Assembly (NCBI RefSeq): GCF_014195535.1
Contig: NZ_JACIBY010000008.1
Coordinates: 247,987 to 311,986 of the forward strand
Direction of reading: 5' to 3'
From: Runella defluvii
Lineage (GTDB): Bacteria; Bacteroidota; Bacteroidia; Cytophagales; Spirosomataceae
DNA length: 64,000 nucleotides
In this document: positions 34,734-43,863 of the stretch, one piece after another
Position numbering within the stretch: position 1 is the stretch's first letter
How the letters are laid out: each line of letters starts with the position of its first letter
Translations under genes and position numbers: made by a program
The notes under the pieces: generated by a model
The model's input: only the letters and a program-made list of their open reading frames with translations
What the model was told of the DNA's origin: nothing
The model's database searches: none

Positions 34734-35186
34734 TTATAAGTCCATGCTAAAGGTGGAAAAATTTTGTACCCTTGCTCGTTTGTTCTGGGGTTGCAAGGTT
34801 AGTTTTTTCATTTGGCTGGTGTATTGCAAACGGACCATAAACTCGGAGGATTCTTGCGTAGCAACGTGCCGATGAATGGTGCCATCAGGCTCAAACGATT
34901 CAATGGACGTGCTCAGTGGGTTATCAATTTCAAGGCTTTTGGCCAATTGCTGTTGCGCGTCCAGAATGGAAAAGACAAGCTTGTCGGGAGTATGCGAATG
35001 CACCCTTTTATTTTTGATTTTTCCATTCACAATTTTTTTGTCCAGAAGTTGAATTTGAAAGTCATCCCCGTTTTTCACTTTGGAGATTTTAAACGTCAAA
35101 AACATGATTTTGGCTTCTTCTTGCGCTTGTAACTGCGTAAAAGCTCCAGTAATCATAAATAATAGTAGTAATAGCCTCGTCTTCAT
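34734..35186 (-). CDS. Exported hypothetical protein linked to the M64 peptidase
   Basis: A 150-residue protein with a clear signal peptide (LLLLLFMITGAFTQLQAQ). The mature part is beta-rich and Lys-rich (FLTFKISKVKNGDDFQIQLL) without motifs I recognise. Its stop codon is 1 bp from the M64 peptidase start, so it is co-transcribed as the first gene. It could be a prodomain-like partner, inhibitor or chaperone of the peptidase; nothing in the sequence decides. Its 195-bp upstream region separates it from the divergent sigma-factor gene. Confidence 0.7.
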   Translation of the reverse strand: MKTRLLLLLFMITGAFTQLQAQEEAKIMFLTFKISKVKNGDDFQIQLLDKKIVNGKIKNKRVHSHTPDKLVFSILDAQQQLAKSLEIDNPLSTSIESFEPDGTIHRHVATQESSEFMVRLQYTSQMKKLTLQPQNKRARVQNFSTFSMDL

Positions 35187-35381
35187 GGAAAGGACTGTTT
35201 GTTAAAAATCAGTGTAAGGTATCAATAGTTTAGTCAGATAGTACGCCAAGTCATTGAAAATTATCCAACGGTTTTGTGGGAATTTACCTAAAAATGTCTC
35301 AACTTGACCATAGATGAAAAATTTGTTTTTTTTCAATCTCGACGCAACCTTTCCAACTTTCTTTCCGTAACGCTATATTGA

Positions 35382-35963
35382 ATGTTATTTTCTCGTGCGT
35401 TGAAAACATTACCGGAACTTCTTGAGGGCTGCTTGCGCAATGACCGTAAGTGTCAAGAATTGCTTTACAAGCAATTTTATGGCTACGCTATGGGAGTGTG
35501 TATGCGTTATGTGCCCAATCGAGATGAGGCGCTGGAGGTTGTCAACGATGGTTTTTTAAAAGTTTTCCAAAAAGTGCAGATGTATGATGCCGATAAACCT
35601 TTCAAAGCATGGCTCAAAAAAGTCATGATTAATACGGCATTGGATTTTTATCGACAAAACGTAAAATTTCAAAATCACGATGACATTAGCAGCATTGAGA
35701 ATACGGCAGTAGCCTCGGAGAGTCAATCTGCGTATAGTCAATTGGAATACAATGAGTTAATTGGGTTGATTCAACAACTGACGCCTTCGTACCGAGCCGT
35801 GTTTAATTTATACGTAATCGACGGTTATTCACACGAAGAGATAGCCCAAAAACTGGGTATTAGTGAGGGTACTTCCAAGTCAAACTTGGCACGGGCCCGC
35901 GAAAATTTAAGAAGTATGTTACTGAAAAAGGGAAACGATGAGTATGCAAGAGTTACCAGATGA
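35382..35963 (+). CDS. ECF-type RNA polymerase sigma factor
   Basis: A 193-residue sigma-70 family factor with region 2 (LLYKQFYGYAMGVCMRYVPN, then DEALEVVNDGFLKVFQKV; about 27-72) and region 4 (LTPSYRAVFNLYVIDGYSHE, then EIAQKLGISEGTSKSNLARA; about 130-178). Regions 1.1 and 3 are absent, as in ECF factors. Its last 26 bp overlap the start of the next gene, which looks like its membrane anti-sigma factor; translational coupling is likely. The target regulon is unknown but probably includes its own operon. Confidence 0.93.
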   Translation: MLFSRALKTLPELLEGCLRNDRKCQELLYKQFYGYAMGVCMRYVPNRDEALEVVNDGFLKVFQKVQMYDADKPFKAWLKKVMINTALDFYRQNVKFQNHDDISSIENTAVASESQSAYSQLEYNELIGLIQQLTPSYRAVFNLYVIDGYSHEEIAQKLGISEGTSKSNLARARENLRSMLLKKGNDEYARVTR

Positions 35964-37467
35964 CAGACTGGACGAACTCTTCAGAAAATCGTCTGAGGAG
36001 TTTGAGCCAGAGTTTAACCCAAAAGCATGGGAAGCCATGCGTCGTAAGTTGGACGACGAGGACAAAAAGCCAGGAGCTTGGTGGTGGCGCCGCGCAGGGG
36101 TCATCGGAGGCATGGTGTTGCTTTTAGGTTTGGGAAGTTATTTGTTTTGGCCTAATACAAGTGAAATAGAGTTTGTTTCTCCGAAAATAGAAATAATGCC
36201 AAAGGAGTCTCAACGAAATGCTCCTAAGGTAAGTGACCCAAGCCAATCACAAAAGAAAGCCGAAGAAGTCAATGCTTCTGAAACGGAAAAAGCCAACCCT
36301 GAGGCAGGGTACGAAGAAGGCTCTACACCGAATGAAAAACCGCGCCTAGCGTTGGAGGAAAAAGAAAAAGAGCAGTTAACACCAGTACAAGAAGCTAAAA
36401 AACAGTCCATTGCGTCTAGTAAAAAGCAGTCCAATTCAGTAGGTGTAACCCGCCAAAAATCGTTTACCCTTAAAAATACGCGGGAGCCTGTTTTAAAACA
36501 AACCGATGAAGAGAGCCAAACGGCCCGCTGGGTAAAGGATTCAAAAAACAAACGAGTTACGTCAGCAAAGGTAAGTTCGACGTCTCTGTCGGATGTTATT
36601 TCCTCAGAAAGCAAGCAAGCTAAAAAGAGGAATACGATGGTTTCGGTTGTGTCAAAAGATACAGAACCCGACGAGCGTGTGCCTCAGGCTTCTTCCAATG
36701 AAGCTCAAGAATTTATAAATTCCAATGTTACATTAAATGAACTTTTGGCTAAAAACTGGAAGCTGCTTGCTGTACCCGTTGCAGAGCCAACGGTAGCGTA
36801 TTTACCACCCGCTCCGCCTCCTGTTGTAAAGAAAAAAGAATCGGCCGAACCTCCCACCGCTTTTCAAAAAGGGTTGAGTAGTCGTGTAGTAGCGACGCCC
36901 GATTTGAGTTTTATCTCGTCAAGCGAAATGCTTAAAAACCCTCGTTTGGCTCTGGGGGTGATGTTGGAGCACCGTTTTGCACGCCGCTGGAGCATTCAGG
37001 TGGGCGTTATAAAAAGTGATAAAGTCTATACTGCCACGGGCGAACAGTACAAATGGCCTGAAATTTGGAATTCTCAAAAAGCCAGACCTACCGAGGTGGC
37101 GGCGAATTGTAAGGTATTAGACATTCCAATTAATATCCGATTTGATGTATTGGAAGGCCGCCGAAGTCGGTGGTTTGTATCGTCGGGTGTGTCGAGCTAC
37201 AAGATGATGAATGAGAGGTATGATTATACCTACCCACCACATTCTTATCCAAAATGGATGAACTGGGAGGGCTCAACGGGCAATTATTGGTTGGGCGTGT
37301 TGAATGCTTCGGTGGGAGTGGAACGACAAATTGGTCGTAATTTTTCTCTCCAAGTTGAGCCGTTTTGGAAAATTCCCATGGCCGAAGTGGGCTTTGGGAA
37401 AATTAAACTTCAGACTTCAGGCATTTTTATTTCGGCTAAATATCGTTTATCGCGAACAGGGTTTTGA
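35938..37467 (+). CDS. Putative dual membrane-spanning anti-sigma factor (inner-membrane helix, long linker, outer-membrane barrel)
   Basis: A 509-residue protein with an unusual layout. Residues 1-50 are a charged cytoplasmic segment (DDRLDELFRKSSEEFEPEFN, a typical anti-sigma N-terminus). Residues about 53-71 are one membrane helix (AGVIGGMVLLLGLGSYLFW). About 72-310 form a long Lys/Glu/Ser/Thr-rich linker with no fold. About 312-509 alternate hydrophobic and polar residues with many aromatics (ALGVMLEHRFARRWSIQVGV to SGIFISAKYRLSRTGF) and look like an 8-strand outer-membrane barrel. This matches the Dma type of anti-sigma factor reported in Bacteroides. It overlaps the ECF gene by 26 bp. 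Its TGA stop lies in a repeat hairpin. Confidence 0.78.
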   Translation: MSMQELPDDRLDELFRKSSEEFEPEFNPKAWEAMRRKLDDEDKKPGAWWWRRAGVIGGMVLLLGLGSYLFWPNTSEIEFVSPKIEIMPKESQRNAPKVSDPSQSQKKAEEVNASETEKANPEAGYEEGSTPNEKPRLALEEKEKEQLTPVQEAKKQSIASSKKQSNSVGVTRQKSFTLKNTREPVLKQTDEESQTARWVKDSKNKRVTSAKVSSTSLSDVISSESKQAKKRNTMVSVVSKDTEPDERVPQASSNEAQEFINSNVTLNELLAKNWKLLAVPVAEPTVAYLPPAPPPVVKKKESAEPPTAFQKGLSSRVVATPDLSFISSSEMLKNPRLALGVMLEHRFARRWSIQVGVIKSDKVYTATGEQYKWPEIWNSQKARPTEVAANCKVLDIPINIRFDVLEGRRSRWFVSSGVSSYKMMNERYDYTYPPHSYPKWMNWEGSTGNYWLGVLNASVGVERQIGRNFSLQVEPFWKIPMAEVGFGKIKLQTSGIFISAKYRLSRTGF

Positions 37468-37580
37468 GAAACCCTTGGCGCTGGTACTCGGCGGAGTGGT
37501 CGGGTTTTGAGAAACCCGACCCACTGTGCCGAGGGTTTCTCAAAACCCGAGTAACCGTGCAAGAGGGTTTCTCAAAACCC
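37458..37580. repeat. Array of four constant-loop (TGAG/CTCA) hairpins
   Basis: Stems around loop TGAG: AGGGTTT/AAACCCT (37458-37475) and GGTCGGGTTT/AAACCCGACC (37498-37521, 10 perfect bp). Stems around CTCA: GGGTTT/AAACCC at 37533-37548 and 37565-37580. The first contains the stop codon of the anti-sigma gene. The array separates that gene from a convergent TonB receptor and could end both transcripts. Confidence 0.75.
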
Positions 37581-37609
37581 GACCAAAACAGCGAATCAAG
37601 GCTGATTTC

Positions 37610-40039
37610 TTAAAAATCAATCCGATAAAAGAATACAGGCAAAAACCCAAGCTGGTATTCTTGCTTAAAGTATGGCGCTTGCGGGATATAGCTTAGACTC
37701 AACTGATTTTTGTTGCCCAGTACATTCACGATGTCCACCGCAATGGTATGCGTCAAACGGTTTTTGTTGATTTTGTATTCTGTTTTTAGGTCAAAGCGCT
37801 TGTAGGGGTTGAATTGCAGTGAATTACGCGTGGCATCGGCATAAATAATTTCCTGTGCCAACCGCGATTGCGTTGCATCCACAGGGCCGTACCAGCGACC
37901 ACCTGTAGCCGTGAACTTCGCACCGATGTTGAGACTTTTGCGTTTGTTGAACGTAAACTCTTTGGAAAACAGCGCGTTGAAGGCATATTTTCCGTTGAAA
38001 TCGGTATTTCTCCAAATTTTATCCGAGCCTTGGTATTGGGCATCAAACAACGACGCCGTTACCAAAAAATAGTAGCCTTTGCTGAAAAACTTTTCCAAAG
38101 TCATTTCAACTCCGTAGTTCCGACCGATGCCACCATTTTGAAGTTGGTTGGGGAATAATCGTGAAAAGCCTGCCCCCGAGTTGACCAAGGAATACGAAGA
38201 AATGGTTTTTTCAACGGGAATATCGAAGAGGTTTTGGTAATAGGCTTCTACCAGCAAGCGCAAATTATCCGCTAGCATCTTACTATACCCCGCCACAAAA
38301 TGCCAACTTTTGGAGAAACCTACGTTTTTGACGGGGAATCGCGTACTGGCATTTGCCCCACTTTGGTCGTAAAAATAAAGGTAAGAAGGCAGCCCCTGGC
38401 TATGTAATCCCGTGGCAAACGTGAGTTTTTGACGGTGGGGAAGTTCCAAAGCAAACCCAACTCTTGGTTCGATAAGGGAGTAACTATTGGTATTGATGGA
38501 GCTGTAAAGGCTACTTAGCCCCGCGTTGAATGAAAAGTTTTCGGTGAGGTAATGTTTGAACTGAACGTAAGGCTGTAGTAATACATAGGAGGCATTGTTG
38601 GTGTTCCAACGGGTTACCCAAGCGTTCCATTTTTGGGTGGCTTCATTAAAAGATCGGGCTTGGTCAAAAGCCGTAAAGCTGTATAAGTCAGCCGTTAATC
38701 CTACTTTTAATGTGCTTTTTGCACCCCATTTTTTGTTCAAATACGTAGCCAACGAATATTTGTTTTCGGTAAACTTGTAATCTAATAATGGCCGAAGTGA
38801 GTCAATCACAAAGCGTTTGTTTTCAATCAGCGGGTCTCCTTGGGCATTTTTGCGTAAAAATAAAAAATCGTGATTAGCATCTTGGCTGTTGGCAGAAACG
38901 GCTACGGTTGCTTTAAAAAATGTACTTTTATTAAGGGGTTTGTTCAGCGTGATTCCGCCCACGGCCATGTTGGTAGAGAAGTACTGGTCGCGGTCGTTTT
39001 GCCCAAAAATGTTACGGTCGGATGCTTCTTGTTCGCTAATCAAAATATCAATCGTGCTTGCGCCGCCCACGCCCCAAATAGCGACGTTTCCGCCTTTTTT
39101 TAGTGGAAAATTAAAACGTGCAAAGCCGTCGGCGTAGGTTGGGGTGGCTTCGGTGCCGATGTCGATGCCCGCTTTTTTGAACAGCCATAAGTTGGCGTAG
39201 CGGCCTGTCACCAAGTAGGAAGCTTTGCTTTTTTTCGACAACGGCCCTTCGGCTAAAAATTCAGTGCCCAGAAAGCCAAATTGGGCCGAAAGTTGGTGCT
39301 TTTCGTCGTTGCCGTTGCGTAATTTTAGGTCAAAAACGCCTGAGGTTGTGTTGCCAAATTCGGCAGGAAATGCGCCCGTAAAAAAGTCGGAATTGGCCAA
39401 ATACTTGTTGTTGATAATCCCCACGGGCCCGCCCGACGTTCCCGAAATGGCAAAGTGGTTGGGATTAGGAATGTTGATGCCTTCCAGTCGCCAAAGCACG
39501 CCCGAAGGCGAATTTCCCCGAATCACGATGTCGTTGCGCGAGTCATCCGCCCCTTGTACACCCGCAAAGTTGGAGGCCATCCGAGCAGGTTCTCCGCGAC
39601 TTCCCGCGTACCGCCCCGTTTCTTCTACCGAAAATTGACGCGCGCTGACCGTCGCCATTTCGTTGGCTGCTTCGCCATTGCGCTTCACTTTCACGACCAC
39701 CGTATTGAGTTCTGTCACAGATTCTTCCATTTCGAGGTTCAAAACCGTTTCGCGGCCTGCTTCTACGACGATGTTGTTGAGCAAAATTTCTTTGTAACCT
39801 ACCAACGTAAAGCGCAACGTTTGTCGGCCTACGGGGATGTTCGGAAGCCGAAAATTGCCATCCATGTCCGTCACCGTTCCTACGGGCTGCGTAGCATTAT
39901 TGACCAAAAGGGCTGTCACGCCGACCAATGGAAATTTTGATTCTTTATCAACAATTTTGCCGCGAACGGTTTGAGAAGGTTGGGCAAAAGTGGAAAGAGC
40001 AACTAATAAAAAGAAGGTGGATAGAAGTATGTTTTTCAT
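37610..40039 (-). CDS. TonB-dependent receptor with N-terminal carboxypeptidase-regulatory domain
   Basis: An 809-residue outer-membrane receptor (signal ILLSTFFLLVALSTFAQ). Residues about 22-105 are the CarboxypepD_reg domain (TVRGKIVDKESKFPLVGVTA, IPVGRQTLRFTLVGYKE). The plug follows with DSRNDIVIRGNSPSGVLWRL and EFGNTTSGVFDLKLRNGN (about 165-240). The barrel ends PVFFYRIDF with a C-terminal Phe. No SusD partner is present, so it is probably a siderophore, vitamin or peptide-type receptor rather than a glycan importer. ATG 40039 was chosen for the signal peptide. It is preceded at 11 bp by a small membrane-protein gene on the same strand. Confidence 0.9.
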   Translation of the reverse strand: MKNILLSTFFLLVALSTFAQPSQTVRGKIVDKESKFPLVGVTALLVNNATQPVGTVTDMDGNFRLPNIPVGRQTLRFTLVGYKEILLNNIVVEAGRETVLNLEMEESVTELNTVVVKVKRNGEAANEMATVSARQFSVEETGRYAGSRGEPARMASNFAGVQGADDSRNDIVIRGNSPSGVLWRLEGINIPNPNHFAISGTSGGPVGIINNKYLANSDFFTGAFPAEFGNTTSGVFDLKLRNGNDEKHQLSAQFGFLGTEFLAEGPLSKKSKASYLVTGRYANLWLFKKAGIDIGTEATPTYADGFARFNFPLKKGGNVAIWGVGGASTIDILISEQEASDRNIFGQNDRDQYFSTNMAVGGITLNKPLNKSTFFKATVAVSANSQDANHDFLFLRKNAQGDPLIENKRFVIDSLRPLLDYKFTENKYSLATYLNKKWGAKSTLKVGLTADLYSFTAFDQARSFNEATQKWNAWVTRWNTNNASYVLLQPYVQFKHYLTENFSFNAGLSSLYSSINTNSYSLIEPRVGFALELPHRQKLTFATGLHSQGLPSYLYFYDQSGANASTRFPVKNVGFSKSWHFVAGYSKMLADNLRLLVEAYYQNLFDIPVEKTISSYSLVNSGAGFSRLFPNQLQNGGIGRNYGVEMTLEKFFSKGYYFLVTASLFDAQYQGSDKIWRNTDFNGKYAFNALFSKEFTFNKRKSLNIGAKFTATGGRWYGPVDATQSRLAQEIIYADATRNSLQFNPYKRFDLKTEYKINKNRLTHTIAVDIVNVLGNKNQLSLSYIPQAPYFKQEYQLGFLPVFFYRIDF

Positions 40040-40050
40040 TATTATCAACT

Positions 40051-40806
40051 TTATGAAAGCGAGGAAATCAACACCAAAAAAGCGGTTACTAAAACAGTCC
40101 CCAACGCTGTGCGCCAATACCGTCGCTTCTCTCGTTTGCGTTCGTCTGGTGTCATTTCTTTGAAGGGTTTCATGTTTTTATCAATGGCCCGTCCTAAGAA
40201 ATAAAAACCACCCGCCAAAATGCCTAAACCCAACAACAGCACGGCCACCGCTGCCAAACCGATACCCGCACAAGCAAGGTTACAGGCTAATATGGCACTA
40301 ATGTAAGCGAGCGCCACGCCTGCGACAAACAGCAAAATATAGCCCAGACGTAGCAATCCCTCATTCGACGATTTTGCTTTTCTATCTTCTTCTTTTGGAG
40401 GTATTTTTTTAGAAAAACTGAGATGCTGCTCGCTTGTTACCACCGTCATACTGCTGTGGAGGCTAGAGGTGGGTTGGGGGGACTGCACCATGCTTCCTAG
40501 TACAGCGCCACCTAAGGTATAAATCCACAAATTGAGACAAAAAAGGCTAACAAAAATTCGCTTTTGGAACAAAAACCGAGTAGTTGAACGAAGGTGCCGA
40601 AATTCAGTTTTTTGATACTGTAAAATCAAAGATCGAATTACAAAAGCACTTCCGATGAGCACCAACAGTTGCAAAGGTAATAGCCCCGCGAATAAGGTAC
40701 TACCAAGTGTTATCCCAATACAAGCATTGGTTAGTTCACAGAGTACAATGGCCAAAATGGCTGGTCGAGTGTACTGAGAGGCCCAGCGGGCTACGTACGA
40801 TTCCAT
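40051..40806 (-). CDS. Hypothetical polytopic membrane protein
   Basis: A 251-residue protein with about six hydrophobic segments (for example AILAIVLCELTNACIGITLG, SLFCLNLWIYTLGGAVLGSM, AAVAVLLLGLGILAGGFYFL, ALGTVLVTAFLVLIS) and a Ser/Lys-rich loop at about 110-145. I do not recognise a family. It lies 11 bp upstream of a TonB receptor and is almost certainly in the same operon, which suggests a role in the same uptake process, for example as an inner-membrane partner. It ends with a basic segment (PDERKREKRRYWR) before the last helix. Confidence 0.65.
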   Translation of the reverse strand: MESYVARWASQYTRPAILAIVLCELTNACIGITLGSTLFAGLLPLQLLVLIGSAFVIRSLILQYQKTEFRHLRSTTRFLFQKRIFVSLFCLNLWIYTLGGAVLGSMVQSPQPTSSLHSSMTVVTSEQHLSFSKKIPPKEEDRKAKSSNEGLLRLGYILLFVAGVALAYISAILACNLACAGIGLAAVAVLLLGLGILAGGFYFLGRAIDKNMKPFKEMTPDERKREKRRYWRTALGTVLVTAFLVLISSLS

Positions 40807-40895
40807 AGACGGCAGCGGTTAGTGTGAATAAAAAGAGCGAGTTCTAGGATATAAATATCGTAAAACTCGCTCGTCTTTCAAGTGCTTAGAAAAAT

Positions 40896-43616
40896 TTACT
40901 CAAACACCCAGCCCAAATAGACAATACGGCCGATAGGCGCTGCTCCGTAAACTTGCACGGCGTTGGTGTTCAGTAAATTGGTACCACCAAGGCGAAGGGC
41001 ACTTTTGATTTTGGGTAAACGGTAACTCACTTGTCCGTCCAACGTTCCAAAAGCTTGGATGTAACCCTCATCAACGGGCATAAAATAGGTGTATCCGCTG
41101 GTGTGACGGTAGTTAAACGCATACGAAACGTTTTTGACTGGCTCACCTTGTACTCCTACGTTGAATTTGTGGGTAGGGGTATTAAATCCTAAAATCAAGC
41201 CAGGAACATCGTTTTCGTTGATGTTCGACCAAGTGTAGTTGGTATTAATGTTTAATTTTTTGGAGAAGAAATACTCAAGACTCACGATGGCTCCCTGCGT
41301 ATGCACTTCTTTGTCGGCGTTGGCCCAAGTCTGCATCAAACGTCCACGCGTGCGGTCGGTGGTAGGTTTGGCAAAATCACCCGTGGCCGAAGGCAGTGGA
41401 ACGCCCGTTGGAGCCAGCCCATCTTCACGACCGTAAAAACGTAGGGTGCCAATAAAATTGTTATAAACCGAACGATAATAACTCGCGTCCACGTACAAAC
41501 CTTTGGCAATTTGGCCTTTATAGCCAATCTCCCACGTATTCATTTGTTCGGGGGCAATTTTCTTAATCGTGACGGGTTTCAAAAAATCAGGATTCGCTTG
41601 TCCATTGGGCAAGGCCGATACCGCATTCAAGCCTTGGTAGCCGTTTGTGACGTTTCCTGCTACCAACAACGTACCAAAATCGAGGTAAATAAACTGGTCT
41701 AATTGAGCAGGTTGGCGAAAGGCTTGGGCATAGTTGACGCGGAAGTTATGTTGGCGGTTGTCACCCAGCGAAAGTACAGCCGAAAGGCGCGGCGAAAAAC
41801 GACCCCCAAAATTGCGGAACTGGTCAAAACGTCCTGCGGCGGCAAGTTTTAAGCGGTCTTTCCAGAGGCTATATCGAAGCTGCCCGTAGGCTCCTCCATC
41901 CCAGTTGACGATGCGGTCGCGGAACTGAACTTCGTTGGTATTAGCGGCAATAGGCGAATTAGGCCCGTCCGAAAACAACGTTCCTGCCGATTGCAACAAA
42001 TGAGTACGGTATGAGGCCCCAGCGATGGCGTTGAGTTTGCCAATGTTCCATTCGCGTTGGCCGCTAATATCCCAAAAACGAGCGGTGTTGGCAAAAGCTG
42101 CTCCGCGCACTGTTTTGGTACCGTTGACGTCAATCAAACCGATTCCTGCCACTACTTGCTCTCTAAGTTGCTGGAAAAGTGGACTTCCCACAGGTAACTG
42201 GGCCCCCGCAGCAAGTTGGGTGGCCAAAGCTTGAGCGGCTTCGATGCTTTGGTTTCCAGCAATTGACTGAGGAAGAACGTACGGAGTTGGCGTTCCTCCT
42301 GCCGAATTTGGAGCAAAGGCGTTTAAGGCTGTGCCCGCTGCTAGGCCATTGCTACGCGCGGCGGTGAAGACTTGGTTCCAAACCGAAAAATAGTTTTGGG
42401 CAAAAGTAGGGTAGCGCGTGCCGTTGGGCTGGTTGCCTGCGGCCATAGGGGCGTTCATCAAACCGCTGGCCAACGAGCTCAAGTCGTACGCTTTACCGCC
42501 GTAATCGAATACAGTATAAGCCCGCAAAAACCATTTGTCGGTTTTAAGTTCGACCCGATGGACGTCGTATTTCATGCCGCGTTGGGCGTAGCGACTGGTA
42601 CTTTGGAAGATACCGTTGCTGACCGACAAGCGGTATTCATAGACCGCGCGGAGTTTCGGGGTTATTTGCCAATGAAACGACGGGTTGATGCGGTAATTCC
42701 CTGCTTTGTAATTGCCGTTATTGGACAATTTGAACGGATTTCCCGACGACTCGGGCCAGTTGGCCATTTCGGCTTCGGTATAACCTCGTGTATAAATGCG
42801 GTAGCTTTGGTTGTTGTTCAAAGCCGTGAGTGCGGGTGTGGTGACGGTGCTGCCAACCTCACCATAACGGTTGATGGCGTTCCAGCCTGTGTTGCTTCCT
42901 TCGGCGTTGTTCAGAGGGTCGGAGCCAGCCAAACCTCCCGACGTGACGCGTTTGATGGCGGCGCTGTTGGAAGCCAAAAATTCGTCGGCTTCAAAGTAGT
43001 TGGCACTGATTTTAAACGCAAAACGGTCGCCAAAAACCTTGGCGTAGCGGAGTTGACCGTCAATCATGCTGCGATTCCCGCCTCGCAACGAAGCCGAAAG
43101 TCCTTGGTATTTGAACGGGTCTTTGGAGTGCATGAGCAGTACGCCGTTGAAGGCATTGGAACCATACAAAGCGGAGTTGGCACCAAATACTACGTCCACG
43201 CTTTCCATGTCCAGTTCCGAAACACCTACCCAGTTTCCGTAGTAAAGCGAGGCCGTTGGAGATGCTACATCGACGTAGTCGGCGAGTTGAACGACGCGTT
43301 CGGCTTTTGAACTGTTGAAACCACGGGTACTAAAACTGGTGATTAACCAGCTCGATTGGCTTACGTCAATGCCTTTGAGGCGGGCGAGTGAGGAAATAAA
43401 TTCGGTGGAAGGCAGACGTTTGAGTTGAGCAGCAGTGAGGCGTTCGACCGAAACGGGAGTTTCCATGAGCGGCTCGGCGGTGCGGGAGGCCGATACAATC
43501 ACCTCTTTTAAATAAAGGGTGTCTAATTCGAGGTTTTTTTTCTTGGTTGGGACTTGCGCAAACGAAAATGTAATGACACTTAAACTTAGTAAAATGGGAG
43601 TGAAAAACTGTTTCAT
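40896..43616 (-). CDS. TonB-dependent receptor
   Basis: A 906-residue outer-membrane receptor (signal ILLSLSVITFSFAQ). It lacks a carboxypeptidase-regulatory domain; the plug begins early with EVIVSASRTAEPLMETPVSV (about 38-58), then FSTRGFNSSKAERVVQLADY and VDVVFGANSALYGSNAFNGV. The barrel shows the TonB_dep_Rec pattern (EQMNTWEIGYKGQIAKGLYV) and ends near LGWVFE. The architecture is closer to classical siderophore/cobalamin receptors than to SusC. It stands alone, 89 bp ahead of the small membrane-protein gene on the same strand, so a three-gene transcript is possible. Ligand unknown. Confidence 0.9.
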   Translation of the reverse strand: MKQFFTPILLSLSVITFSFAQVPTKKKNLELDTLYLKEVIVSASRTAEPLMETPVSVERLTAAQLKRLPSTEFISSLARLKGIDVSQSSWLITSFSTRGFNSSKAERVVQLADYVDVASPTASLYYGNWVGVSELDMESVDVVFGANSALYGSNAFNGVLLMHSKDPFKYQGLSASLRGGNRSMIDGQLRYAKVFGDRFAFKISANYFEADEFLASNSAAIKRVTSGGLAGSDPLNNAEGSNTGWNAINRYGEVGSTVTTPALTALNNNQSYRIYTRGYTEAEMANWPESSGNPFKLSNNGNYKAGNYRINPSFHWQITPKLRAVYEYRLSVSNGIFQSTSRYAQRGMKYDVHRVELKTDKWFLRAYTVFDYGGKAYDLSSLASGLMNAPMAAGNQPNGTRYPTFAQNYFSVWNQVFTAARSNGLAAGTALNAFAPNSAGGTPTPYVLPQSIAGNQSIEAAQALATQLAAGAQLPVGSPLFQQLREQVVAGIGLIDVNGTKTVRGAAFANTARFWDISGQREWNIGKLNAIAGASYRTHLLQSAGTLFSDGPNSPIAANTNEVQFRDRIVNWDGGAYGQLRYSLWKDRLKLAAAGRFDQFRNFGGRFSPRLSAVLSLGDNRQHNFRVNYAQAFRQPAQLDQFIYLDFGTLLVAGNVTNGYQGLNAVSALPNGQANPDFLKPVTIKKIAPEQMNTWEIGYKGQIAKGLYVDASYYRSVYNNFIGTLRFYGREDGLAPTGVPLPSATGDFAKPTTDRTRGRLMQTWANADKEVHTQGAIVSLEYFFSKKLNINTNYTWSNINENDVPGLILGFNTPTHKFNVGVQGEPVKNVSYAFNYRHTSGYTYFMPVDEGYIQAFGTLDGQVSYRLPKIKSALRLGGTNLLNTNAVQVYGAAPIGRIVYLGWVFE

Positions 43617-43792
43617 TTTTCGATTTTCGTGGGATAGTTTGCCGCAAACTTAGAGACAAACATTTATGATTGAGCAAAAACGCTTAAAATTTCTCCTCAA
43701 AATTTTACTTTTTGCCTTCAATAAAATATTTCTTTAATACAGCGTAAGTTTATAAAAAAACAAAGAAATGGATTTAAAAAGTACTTAAAGTA

Positions 43793-43823
43793 TTGTATTT
43801 TACAAAGTTCAGGTTTAGCTTTG
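43793..43823 (+). promoter_or_regulatory. Promoter of fbp
   Basis: TTG at 43793-43795 and TAGCTTTG at 43816-43823 (perfect TAnnTTTG) are 20 bp apart, 40 bp upstream of the fbp ATG. Transcription should start about 43829. Confidence 0.7.
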
Positions 43824-43863
43824 TTAATCTCTATTTTACCAAAAATTTACACATCAGTTTAGA

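Noticed and set aside
42372..43310. A 312-codon open frame on the plus strand
   Set aside because: It lies fully antisense to the TonB receptor at 40896-43616, whose plug and barrel motifs are clear. The translation shows no recognisable domain.
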